The translations under genes and the position numbers were made by a program. A stretch of 44,211 bases of DNA from Desulfarculaceae bacterium (GTDB taxonomy: Bacteria; Desulfobacterota; Desulfarculia; Desulfarculales; Desulfarculaceae), in NCBI GenBank assembly GCA_027067385.1, contig JAMOVV010000076.1, positions 1-44,211 of the forward strand, read 5' to 3'. Below, in pieces: positions 17,767 through 26,319 of the stretch. Position 1 is the stretch's first letter. Each line of letters begins with the position of its first letter. The notes under the pieces were generated by a model. The model was not told the origin of the DNA. It made no database searches and saw only the letters and a program-made list of their open reading frames with translations.

Positions 17767-19437
17767 TTAACCGCCAAGCAGGCTCAGGGCCAGGCTGGGC
17801 AGGCTGTTGGCCTGGGCCAGCATGGACACGGCCGCCTGGGCCAAGATGTTGTTGCGGGTGAACTCGGTCATCTCCAGAGCCACGTCCACGTCGCTGATAC
17901 GACTCTCGGAGGCCTGCAGGTTCTCGGCCTGGATGCTGAGGTTGGTAATGGTGTTTTCCAGGCGGTTCTGCAAGGCGCCGAGAGCGGCACGGGCCTTGTC
18001 CTTGGTGGTGATGGCGCTGTCGATGGCTCCCAAGGCCAACTGGGCGGCCGACTGGGTGTTGATGCGCTGACCGTCCCAAGTGGCGGTCACCGTGGTCCAG
18101 TCGTCGGACGCGTCGGAACCGGAGAACTGCGAGATCACCGCGGAGCCGGCGGAGTTGGTGACCGCGCCGCTGCCCCAAGGCGCGCTGGGCGAACCGGCGT
18201 TGCCGTCCAGGACGGTGCCGCCGCTGGTGGTGGCGGTGAAGACCCGCAGGCGATAGCCGGTCTCGCCGTCGATGCGCAGTTCCCACTCACCGGAGCCGGT
18301 GCTCGTCTCGACCGCCGAGGCGTCGAGCACGCCCACCGCGCCGTTGGCAAAGGCGGTCTCGGTGAACAGGCTGGCGCTGCTGTGAGCCAGGGTGGCGCTG
18401 TTGCCGGCCACGCCGCCGGTGTAAGACGAGAGCTCCAGGGTGTCGGTGCCGCTGACCGCGCCGTAGAAGCCGGTGGAGGCGGCGTTGTTGTTGAGGAAGG
18501 CCGCCACCGAGTTGAGGATGGTGGTCATGGCCTGGCCACTGCCGCCGATACCGATGATCGAGGTGGTGGCGCCCACCGAGAAGCTGTTGGCCGTGGCGGT
18601 GGTGAACTGGAAGACCTCGCTGCCGATGGTGAAGGTAGCGCCGGTGGCGTTGGCCGAGGTGAAGGCCACGTCGAACTGCAGGGTGCCGTTGGCGTGACGG
18701 CCGGCGTCGATCTCGCTCACCAGGCTGTCGATGCTGTCACCGCTGTTGACGTCCACGAAGCCGTAGAAGGACCAGGTGCTGCCCTGGTCGGAGCTGACCT
18801 CGATGCCGAAGTAGCCGGTGGCGCCCAGGTCGACCGAGGAGGAGGTGGCGTCCAAGTTCACGGATTGCCAGTAGTTTTCACCCTCGCCCACCCGCAGGCC
18901 ATCAGAGGTGCTGGCACGCAGGTCGCCGATGGTCATGAAGTAGTAGTCCTCGGCTGCGTCGTTGCCGGTGCCGAAGTGAATCTTCAGACCGCTGCCGTCG
19001 TGGGCGTTGAGCAGGCTGCCGTCGAGCAGCTTGACGCCGTTAAAGTCGGTGGCGTTGGCGATACGGTCGATCTCCGCCGCCATGGCCTGGTACTCCGAGT
19101 TCATGATCTCGCGCTGGGCCGTGGTGTAGGTGCCGGTGGCCGCCTGTTCGGCCAGCTCCTTCATACGGATCAGCTTCTCGTCGATGACGCTCATGGCGCC
19201 CTCAGCCGTCTGGATCATGCTCACCGCGTCGGCCGCGTTGCGTACGCCCTGGTTAAGCACCGCAATGTCGGCTCGCATCTGCTCGCGAATGGCCAGACCG
19301 GCGGCGTCGTCGGCGGCCGAGTTGACGCGCAGGCCCGATGACAAACGCTGCACCGACTTGGACAACCGCCCATAAATCTGGGTCAGGTTCCTGGCCGCGT
19401 TCATGGCCATCATGTTGTGGTTGACAATAAGGCTCAT
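17767..19437 (-). CDS. fliC: flagellin (copy 1, large central domain)
   Basis: MSLIVNHNMMAMNAARNLTQIYGRLSKSVQRLSSGLRVNSAADDAAGLAIREQMRADI...C-terminal QASESRISDVDVALEMTEFTRNNILAQAAVSMLAQANSLPSLALSLLGG. Confidence 0.97.
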   Translation of the reverse strand: MSLIVNHNMMAMNAARNLTQIYGRLSKSVQRLSSGLRVNSAADDAAGLAIREQMRADIAVLNQGVRNAADAVSMIQTAEGAMSVIDEKLIRMKELAEQAATGTYTTAQREIMNSEYQAMAAEIDRIANATDFNGVKLLDGSLLNAHDGSGLKIHFGTGNDAAEDYYFMTIGDLRASTSDGLRVGEGENYWQSVNLDATSSSVDLGATGYFGIEVSSDQGSTWSFYGFVDVNSGDSIDSLVSEIDAGRHANGTLQFDVAFTSANATGATFTIGSEVFQFTTATANSFSVGATTSIIGIGGSGQAMTTILNSVAAFLNNNAASTGFYGAVSGTDTLELSSYTGGVAGNSATLAHSSASLFTETAFANGAVGVLDASAVETSTGSGEWELRIDGETGYRLRVFTATTSGGTVLDGNAGSPSAPWGSGAVTNSAGSAVISQFSGSDASDDWTTVTATWDGQRINTQSAAQLALGAIDSAITTKDKARAALGALQNRLENTITNLSIQAENLQASESRISDVDVALEMTEFTRNNILAQAAVSMLAQANSLPSLALSLLGG

Positions 19438-19460
19438 CTTGTCCCCTCCTTGGTTGCCTC

Positions 19461-19480
19461 GCGCCTGTTCCCTCGGGCGC
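19461..19480 (-). promoter_or_regulatory. leader hairpin with GGA in loop (candidate CsrA site), flagellin 1
   Basis: Minus strand GCGCC-CGAGGGAACA-GGCGC, 23 nt upstream of the ATG, directly before SD AAGGAGGGGACAAG. Confidence 0.5.
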
Positions 19481-19578
19481 CGGCCGATGAAAAGATAGGT
19501 TTGGGTTGTAGGTTTGTGGGTTCCCTGAGCTCCTGCCTAAACATGAGGGTCGTCACCCTCAAGGAGCGCTCAATTACT

Positions 19579-19605
19579 TGATCGGCGCGCCCCGGCGCTT
19601 TCTTA
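19579..19605 (-). promoter_or_regulatory. sigma-28 (FliA) promoter, flagellin 1
   Basis: Minus strand TAAG-N15-GCCGATCA versus consensus TAAA-N15-GCCGATAA. Confidence 0.75.
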
Positions 19606-19617
19606 AATGCCGCCGGC

Positions 19618-19646
19618 AAAAAAAACGGGCGGTGGCAAACCGCCCG
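19618..19646 (-). terminator. Rho-independent terminator downstream of flagellin 2 (distal)
   Basis: Minus strand CGGGCGG-TTTGCCA-CCGCCCG-TTTTTTTT. Confidence 0.85.
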
Positions 19647-19670
19647 GGGCGCCTCGGGCCGGGCGCCGCT

Positions 19671-19705
19671 AAAAAAAGTAGAGGCCCCCGCCGCCGGCGG
19701 GAGCC
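19671..19705 (-). terminator. Rho-independent terminator downstream of flagellin 2 (proximal)
   Basis: Minus strand GGCTCCCGCC-GGC-GGCGGGGGCC then TCTACTTTTTTT. Confidence 0.8.
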
Positions 19706-19738
19706 CCTGTTTGGGGTTTTGGCCTAGGAGCCGCTTGC

Positions 19739-21403
19739 CTAGCCGCCCAGGAGTGAGAGGGCCAGGGAAGGTAGGCTGTTGGCCTGGGCCAGCATGGCCA
19801 CGGCGGCCTGGGCCATTATGTTGTTGCGGGTGAACTCGGTCATCTCCAGGGCCACGTCTACGTCGCTGATGCGACTTTCGGCCGCCTGGAGGTTTTCCGC
19901 TTGGATTCGCTGGTTGGTTATGGTGTTTTCCAGCCGGTTGGCGAAGGCGCCCAGGTTGGCGCGGGCGATATCCTTGCGCACGATGGCGTCATCCACCGCG
20001 GCCAAGGCCAACTGGGCGGCCGACTGGGTATTGATGTTCTGGCCGTCCCAATCGGCGTTGACCTGGGTCCAGTCGTTGACGGCGTCGGAACCGCTGAAGG
20101 CGGCCAGCACCGCGCTGCCGGAGGAGTTGGTAACCGGCAGGCCCCAGGGCGAGGTGGGAGCGCCGCCGGTGGCGTCCAGGATGGCCCCGCCGGCGCTGCT
20201 TTGGCTAAATACCCGCACCATGTTGTCGCCGTAGGCGCTGATGCGCAGTTCCCACTCACCGTTGAGGTTGGTCTCGGCCTCGGCGCTCACCACCCCGGCG
20301 CCGCCGTTGGCAAAGGCGGTCTCGGTGAACAGGCTGGCGCTGCTGTGGGCCAGGGTGGAGGTGTTGGCCGCGCTGCCGCCCTCGTAGGCCATGAGGTTGA
20401 GGGTGTCGCCGCCGCTGACCGCGGCGTAGAAGCCGGTGGAGACGGCGTTGTTGTTAAAGAAGGCCGCCACCGAGTTGAGGATGGTGGTCATGGACTGGCC
20501 GGCGCCGCCGATGCCGATGAGCGACGTGGTGGCGCCCACCGTGAAGGTATTGGTGGAGCTGGCGCTGGTGAACTGGAAAACCTCGCTGCCGATGGTAAAG
20601 GTCGCGCCGTTGGCGTTGGCCGAAGTAAAGGCCACGTCGAACTGCAGGGCGCCGGTGGCGTGACGTCCCGCGTCGATCTCGCTGGCTATCTGGTCGATAC
20701 TGTCGCCGCTGTTGACGTCGACGTAACCATAGATATCCCAGGTCTGGCCGCCGTCGGTGGAAAACTCGATGCCGAAGTAGCCGGTGGCCCCCAGGTCGGC
20801 CTCGCCGCTGGTGGCGTCGAGGTTCTGGCTCTGCCAGTAGTTCTCGCCGGCCCCGATGCGCAGCCCGGTGGCGGTGGAGGCCCGCATGTCGCTCATCTGC
20901 ACGAAGTAGTAGTCCTCGGCCCGGTCGTTACCGGTGCCGAAGTGAATCTTCATGCCGTTGCCGCCATGCATGTAGTTGAAACTGCCGTCGAGCAGCTTCA
21001 CCCCGTTGAAGTCGGTGGCGTTGGCGATACGGTCGATCTCCGCCGCCATGGCCTGGTACTCCGAGTTCATGATCTCGCGCTGGGCCGTGGTGTAGGTGCC
21101 GGTGGCCGCCTGTTCGGCCAGCTCCTTCATGCGGGTGAGCTTCTCGTCGATGACGCTCATGGCGCCCTCGGCGGTTTGAATCATGCTGATGCCGTCGGCC
21201 GCGTTGCGCACGCCTTGGTTGAGCACCGCGATATCAGCCCGCATGAGCTCCCGGATGGCCAGACCGGCGGCGTCGTCGGCGGCCGAGTTGACCCTCAGCC
21301 CCGAAGACAACCTCTGAACCGACTTGGACAACCGCCCATAAATCTGGGTCAGGTTCCTGGCCGCGTTCATGGCCATCATGTTGTGGTTGACAACTAGACT
21401 CAT
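19739..21403 (-). CDS. fliC: flagellin (copy 2)
   Basis: ATG at 21403: MSLVVNHNMMAMNAARNLTQIYGRLSKSVQRLSSGLRVNSAADDAAGLAIRELMRADI...MTEFTRNNIMAQAAVAMLAQANSLPSLALSLLGG. The 683-aa ORF-track extension covers the 5' leader and promoter. Confidence 0.97.
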   Translation of the reverse strand: MSLVVNHNMMAMNAARNLTQIYGRLSKSVQRLSSGLRVNSAADDAAGLAIRELMRADIAVLNQGVRNAADGISMIQTAEGAMSVIDEKLTRMKELAEQAATGTYTTAQREIMNSEYQAMAAEIDRIANATDFNGVKLLDGSFNYMHGGNGMKIHFGTGNDRAEDYYFVQMSDMRASTATGLRIGAGENYWQSQNLDATSGEADLGATGYFGIEFSTDGGQTWDIYGYVDVNSGDSIDQIASEIDAGRHATGALQFDVAFTSANANGATFTIGSEVFQFTSASSTNTFTVGATTSLIGIGGAGQSMTTILNSVAAFFNNNAVSTGFYAAVSGGDTLNLMAYEGGSAANTSTLAHSSASLFTETAFANGGAGVVSAEAETNLNGEWELRISAYGDNMVRVFSQSSAGGAILDATGGAPTSPWGLPVTNSSGSAVLAAFSGSDAVNDWTQVNADWDGQNINTQSAAQLALAAVDDAIVRKDIARANLGAFANRLENTITNQRIQAENLQAAESRISDVDVALEMTEFTRNNIMAQAAVAMLAQANSLPSLALSLLGG

Positions 21404-21425
21404 TTTGTCCCTCCTTGGTCCTTGC

Positions 21426-21447
21426 GCGCCAACATCCATATTGGCGC
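21426..21447 (-). promoter_or_regulatory. leader hairpin with GGA in loop (candidate CsrA site), flagellin 2
   Basis: Minus strand GCGCCAA-TATGGATG-TTGGCGC, perfect 7-bp stem, 22 nt upstream of the ATG, before SD CAAGGAGGGAC. Confidence 0.6.
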
Positions 21448-21539
21448 CGGTACGGAAGTGCTGTCCTGGTGGTCTGAGGCGCTTCCCCTTTCTTGGCCCC
21501 GATAATGCCCGGTGCCAAAGCAGTGAGGTTTCAAGGTTC

Positions 21540-21566
21540 TTATCGGCACCCCGAAATTTGAGTTTA
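21540..21566 (-). promoter_or_regulatory. sigma-28 (FliA) promoter, flagellin 2
   Basis: Minus strand TAAA-CTCAAATTTCGGGGT-GCCGATAA: exact consensus with 15-nt spacer. Confidence 0.9.
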
Positions 21567-21793
21567 GGCTTTTTTGATATTTTTTTGGCCCGTCGCCCAA
21601 CGATCCTGTATTTGACCTCCACCGGCCCGGCCGCTAGGATACCCTTGATCGTGGTGGTCGCGGCCGGCTGGGGCGCTGCCACCAAGCACCCGCCTCCGGG
21701 GCCGACCGGCGGCCGCCGGGGCGGGGCCGGCAAGCCTCCGACCAAAGTCACAAACCAGGAAACCCGCCGCGGCCCGGCCCGGGAAAACAATCC

Positions 21794-23428
21794 ATGAACG
21801 TGCTATTGGTCAACCCGCCCTTTCCCGAATCGTTCTGGAGCTTGTCCCAGGCGGCCCGGGCCCAGATGCGCCGCTGTTGCTTCCCGCCGTTGGGGCTCGT
21901 CACCATGGCCGCCCTGCTGCCCGGGCATTGGCGGCTTCGGCTGGTGGACCAGAACGCCCGGACCATCAAGGAAGCCGACTGGCGGTGGTCCGATCTGGTG
22001 CTCAGCGGGGGCATGGCGGCCCAGCGCGACGGCCTGGTGGACCTGGCCGCCCAGGCCCGCCGGCGCCAAGTGCCCATGGCCGCCGGCGGGCCTTCGGCCC
22101 ACTACTTTACCGGCCAGTTGCTGGACGCCGGCTGCACCTACGTGGTGCGCGGCGAAGGCGAGGCCGTGGTGCCGCGGCTGCTCCAGGCCCTGGACCAGGG
22201 CCACGGCGGCGGCCTCATCGAGTCTGCCCAGCGCCCCGACCTGGCCGAATCGCCCCTGCCCCGCTTCGACCTGCTGCGCCTGGGCGACTACACCACCATG
22301 AGCGTGCAGACCTCGCGCGGCTGCCCCCACCGCTGCGACTTCTGCGATGTGACCAACCTCTTCGGACGCCGCCAGCGCATCAAGCCGGCCCCACAGGTCA
22401 TAGGCGAGCTCGAGGCCCTGTTCAACCTGGGATGGCGGGGACCGGTCTTTATCTGCGACGACAACTTCACGGCCAACCGCTCCCGCACCCTGGAGCTGCT
22501 CCAGCTGCTCAATCAATGGATGATCGAGCGCGGCAAGCCCTTTTCCTACGGCACCCAGGCCTCGGTGGAGCTGGGCTCGGACCAGGAGCTCATCGACGAG
22601 ATGACCCAGGCCCAGTTCGTCAACGTGGTGGTGGGGGTGGAGACCCCGGACCCCGAGGTGCTGGCCGCCTGCAACAAGCGCCAAAACCTGCGGCACCCGG
22701 TGCTGGAGGCCCTGGTGAACCTGCGCGACAACGGCCTGAGCGTCATCGGCACCTTTATCATCGGCTTTGACGGTGAAAAGCCCGGGGCCGGCGGGCGGAT
22801 CGTGGATTTCGTGAACCGTACCTCGGTGCCCCTGGTGCAACTGGGGGTGCTCAACGCGCCCCTCGGCACCCCCCTGTACCAGCGCCTGGAAGACCAGGGC
22901 CGCATCATCCCCGAGACCAGGAGCAGCGACGCCTTTTACGGCGAGACCAACTTCATCCCCCAGCGACCCTACCAGGAGATCGCCGATGAATTCGTGGAGG
23001 CCTGGCGGCGGCTCTACGACCGCAAGGCCTTTATCGAGCGCTGCGAGGCCTTCTACCTGGCCATGCGCCCCACCCGCCAGGCCCTGGCCCTGAGCCAAGG
23101 CCGGCAGCCGCCGCCCGAGGTTATCCCGGCCAAGATGCCCCTATCGACCAAGGCGCGCAACCTGGTGAGCATCCTGCACTTCTTGTGGTGGTATACCGTA
23201 CGGACCAGGCCGGCGGCCCGCCGACGCCTGGTGAAGGCCATCTGGCGGATCAAGAAGCGCAACCCATCGCGCCTGACCAGCTTTGTCAACGCCTTGTTCA
23301 TGGCCGAAAGCATGTTCATGCACCGCCGGCGGCTGCTGCGGGCCGCCGCCCGCGGCGAGCTGAAAGGCCCCCGGCCCGACCAGGCGCCACAGCGCCACTC
23401 CCCCGGCCCGGCCACCCCCACCGGTTGA
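21794..23428 (+). CDS. B12-binding-domain radical SAM protein (HpnP/DUF4070-like)
   Basis: MNVLLVNPPFPESFWSLSQAARAQMRRCCFPPLGLVTMAALLP, SGGMAAQ, then SVQTSRGCPHRCDFCDVTNLFGRRQRIK (CxxxCxxC), GVETPDPEVLAACNKRQN, FIIGFDG. Confidence 0.85.
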   Translation: MNVLLVNPPFPESFWSLSQAARAQMRRCCFPPLGLVTMAALLPGHWRLRLVDQNARTIKEADWRWSDLVLSGGMAAQRDGLVDLAAQARRRQVPMAAGGPSAHYFTGQLLDAGCTYVVRGEGEAVVPRLLQALDQGHGGGLIESAQRPDLAESPLPRFDLLRLGDYTTMSVQTSRGCPHRCDFCDVTNLFGRRQRIKPAPQVIGELEALFNLGWRGPVFICDDNFTANRSRTLELLQLLNQWMIERGKPFSYGTQASVELGSDQELIDEMTQAQFVNVVVGVETPDPEVLAACNKRQNLRHPVLEALVNLRDNGLSVIGTFIIGFDGEKPGAGGRIVDFVNRTSVPLVQLGVLNAPLGTPLYQRLEDQGRIIPETRSSDAFYGETNFIPQRPYQEIADEFVEAWRRLYDRKAFIERCEAFYLAMRPTRQALALSQGRQPPPEVIPAKMPLSTKARNLVSILHFLWWYTVRTRPAARRRLVKAIWRIKKRNPSRLTSFVNALFMAESMFMHRRRLLRAAARGELKGPRPDQAPQRHSPGPATPTG

Positions 23429-23500
23429 CGGGCGGCGGCGGCCGGGGCTACACTCGATCATGACGGGCGAGCTAACCGCGCCCGCCCCCATGGAGCCGCT

Positions 23501-26005
23501 ATGACCCCCAAGACGTCCCCCGCCGCCGACCAACCACGCCTCTACCAACGAGCGCCGGACGAGCCCACCCTCAGCCTGTGCATGATGGTCAAAAACGAGG
23601 AAAAGCTCCTGCCCACCGCCCTGGCCAGCGCCGCCGGCTGGGTGGACGAGATAATCGTGGTGGATACCGGCAGCACCGACCGCACGGTCCAGATCGCCGA
23701 GTCCTTTGGGGCCAAGGTCTACCATCACCCGTGGGAAAACGACTTTGCCAAGCACCGCAACCAGACCCTCTCCTACGCCACCGGCGACTGGATACTCATC
23801 CTCGACGCCGACGAGGAACTGGACCAAAAAACCGCCCCCATCATCCGCCAGGCCATAAAAGACCCCCGGTTCGACGCCTACCTGGTGGAACTGATCAACC
23901 AAGTGGCCAGCGGGGCCACCACCTTTCTCCTGCACGCCCGCATCTTCCGCAACCACAAGGGTTTCCACTACGAAGGCAAGGTGCACAACCGCCCCGTCGT
24001 CAACGGCCCCTCCACCCAGATACCGGTGAAGCTCTACCACTACGGCTACGCCCTGGATGAAGCGACCATGGAGGCCAAGCACCAGCGCCGCCTGGAGATG
24101 ATCCGCCAGTGGGTCCAGAGCGAGCCGGACAACTACCTGTCGCACTCCTACCTGGCCCAGACCCTGGCCGCCAGCAAGGAGACCGAGGTGGAGGCGGTGG
24201 ACGAGGGGCTCATAGCGGTGGACTTGATTCGCCGGGGTGGCGTGGGCGCCGAACAATTGCCCCGGGCCTACTACCCGGTGCTCATGTGCCTGGCCAACCT
24301 GGGCCGCGACGACGAGGTGATCAAGCATGCCCGGGACTGCCTGGAGGCGGTGCCCTACTACCCCGATCCCCACTTCTTCCTCACCTGGGCCTACTACCGC
24401 CAAAACCGTTGGCAAGACGTCTTACAAGAGGTGCGGCGGTTTATCGAGGCCCAGGAGTACGCGGCCCAGCACCCGGAAAAATTCATCTACATCGAAAACA
24501 TGACCCTGGAGCAGACCAAGTGGGTCTACATGCGCTGGGTCATGAGCGCCGTGCACCTGCAAAAGAACGACGAGGCGTCCGAGGCCTTTGAGCGGCTGCT
24601 GGCCGAGGACGACTGCGAGGTGGTGGTGAAGATGGTGCTGCAAGACCTGCTGTCCCAGGGCTTCTTGGCCCAGGCCCGGACCATGGCCGAGCTGGCCCGG
24701 CGGGACCGGCCGCAGTGGGACTGGCACGAGCGCTACTCCGCCGCCCTGGCGGCGGCCGAGAGCCAAAGCACCTCCGGCGACCTGCGCCGCCAGGCCGGCG
24801 AGGCCCTGCAGGCCGGCGACCTGGCCACCGCGGCCGACAAGTTCCGGCAAGGAGTCCAGGCCGCGCCCACCGACGTGGAGACCCTCTTGGGCCTGGCCCG
24901 CTCCCTGGACGGCCAGGGCCGCACCGACGAGGCGGTGGATTGCTACATGCAGGCCCTGTGCGGCGGCTCAGGACACGACTGGGCCTGGCGGCGGCTGGTG
25001 GAGATATACCAGCAGGCCGGCAACCTGGCCGGGGCCGAGGCCCTGCAGGCCCGGGTGGCGGCCATGGTCAATAACGACCCCCAGGCCGCCGCCACCCTGG
25101 CCGAGATGCGCCGGCGCCTGGCCCAGGACCCGCCCGGTCCCTGCGTGGCCCAGCGCCCGCCCCGGCTGGTGGTCTTTTTGGTGCCGGGGCTCTCGCCGGA
25201 CATGGTCCGGGTGGCCGCGCCCCACCTGCTGATGCACACCGCCTGGGGCGAGCTGATCCAGCCGCCGGAGGTGGGGGCCGCCTCGGCCCCGGCCTGGGCC
25301 ACCATCTATACCGGCCAGACCCCGCCGGCCCATGGCATCACCCAGGACCCGCCCCCCGGCCAACCCCTGGGACTTAACCAGCTCAAGACGCCCTCGGTGT
25401 GGGAGATAATGGCCCAGGACCTGCGGGTGGGGCTCATGTCCATACCCCTGGGCTGCCCGCCGCCGAGCCTCAACGGCTGGGCCGTGGCCGGCTATCCCGG
25501 CGGCCTGCTGCGCCCCGGGCTGGTCCACCCGGCCGAGCTGGCCCCCCGGGTCCTGGCCGGCGGCTTTCGCCCCGACTACCTGGCCGGGCCGCAAGAGGAG
25601 TTTTCCTACTGCCGTGGCATGGAGCGCGACTACTCCCAGGAGGCCGGGCTCTACCAGATCGAGCGCAACCGCATAACCACCGCCATGGCCCTGCCGGCGG
25701 TGGACGTGCTGGCCATCGGCCTGTGGACGGTGGAGCGGGTGCAAAACTGCTTTGGCCTGGACCCCTCCAACTTCCGCACCGGGGCCTACCAGCAGGTCTA
25801 CTCCTGCCTGGAGGCCCTGGTGGCCGCCCTGCGGCCGGCCAACTACGCCGTGCTGAGCCAGCGCGGCTGCGGCTCCGGACCGGCCGAGCATCGCCCCGGC
25901 GGCTTCTACTGCCTCAGTTGGCTGCGGGGCGAGGGCGGTAAGGCCCGCGCCACCGACATCGCCGAGCAACTGCTCCAGTGCCTCGGCTCCCAAACCGCGC
26001 CTTAA
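23501..26005 (+). CDS. GT2 glycosyltransferase - TPR - degenerate alkaline-phosphatase-superfamily fusion
   Basis: TLSLCMMVKNEEKLLPTALASAAGWVDEIIVVDTGSTDRTVQIAESFGAKVYHHPWENDFAKHRNQTLSYATGDWILILDADEEL (GT2); TPR about 24770-25070; C-terminal ASAPAWATIYTGQTPPAHGI AP-superfamily-like motif. Confidence 0.8.
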   Translation: MTPKTSPAADQPRLYQRAPDEPTLSLCMMVKNEEKLLPTALASAAGWVDEIIVVDTGSTDRTVQIAESFGAKVYHHPWENDFAKHRNQTLSYATGDWILILDADEELDQKTAPIIRQAIKDPRFDAYLVELINQVASGATTFLLHARIFRNHKGFHYEGKVHNRPVVNGPSTQIPVKLYHYGYALDEATMEAKHQRRLEMIRQWVQSEPDNYLSHSYLAQTLAASKETEVEAVDEGLIAVDLIRRGGVGAEQLPRAYYPVLMCLANLGRDDEVIKHARDCLEAVPYYPDPHFFLTWAYYRQNRWQDVLQEVRRFIEAQEYAAQHPEKFIYIENMTLEQTKWVYMRWVMSAVHLQKNDEASEAFERLLAEDDCEVVVKMVLQDLLSQGFLAQARTMAELARRDRPQWDWHERYSAALAAAESQSTSGDLRRQAGEALQAGDLATAADKFRQGVQAAPTDVETLLGLARSLDGQGRTDEAVDCYMQALCGGSGHDWAWRRLVEIYQQAGNLAGAEALQARVAAMVNNDPQAAATLAEMRRRLAQDPPGPCVAQRPPRLVVFLVPGLSPDMVRVAAPHLLMHTAWGELIQPPEVGAASAPAWATIYTGQTPPAHGITQDPPPGQPLGLNQLKTPSVWEIMAQDLRVGLMSIPLGCPPPSLNGWAVAGYPGGLLRPGLVHPAELAPRVLAGGFRPDYLAGPQEEFSYCRGMERDYSQEAGLYQIERNRITTAMALPAVDVLAIGLWTVERVQNCFGLDPSNFRTGAYQQVYSCLEALVAALRPANYAVLSQRGCGSGPAEHRPGGFYCLSWLRGEGGKARATDIAEQLLQCLGSQTAP

Positions 26006-26286
26006 ACCACCCTACCCGGCCCGCCCGGGCGCCCGCGTTTTGTCACCGCAGCCTTCTTGAACAACCGCATCGCCTTGAAAACCACCGGCCGCCCCGGCGG
26101 GCCCGCCGGGTGACGGCTTTTCCATTATGGGTTCAAGTAGTGGGCCCAAGCGTCCGAATAGATTAATTAGAACCCCGGGCCAATTACGTCCGGGTGCGCG
26201 GGCCCGCCGGGCAATTGTTGCCCAGGAGACGATGACCCGGCGGCGGTCCGGCGAGAGGCGGCAGAGAGTTTAGCTTAAATAACAGT

Positions 26287-26303
26287 TGGTTGGCAGCCAA
26301 CCA
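26287..26303. repeat. inverted repeat upstream of fliD
   Basis: TGGTTGG-CAG-CCAACCA, perfect 7-bp arms, about 17 nt upstream of the sigma-54-like box. Confidence 0.6.
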
Positions 26304-26319
26304 GCGAAACCGGCCATGG

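Noticed and set aside
21480-21530. TTTGGCACCGGGCATTATC as a sigma-54 promoter for flagellin 2
   Set aside because: Good -24 element (TGGCAC) but no TTGC at the required spacing; the consensus sigma-28 promoter lies just upstream.
21404-21790. N-terminal extension of the flagellin 2 ORF to 683 aa
   Set aside because: Covers the leader, GGA hairpin and consensus sigma-28 promoter; flagellin starts at MSLVVNHNMM.
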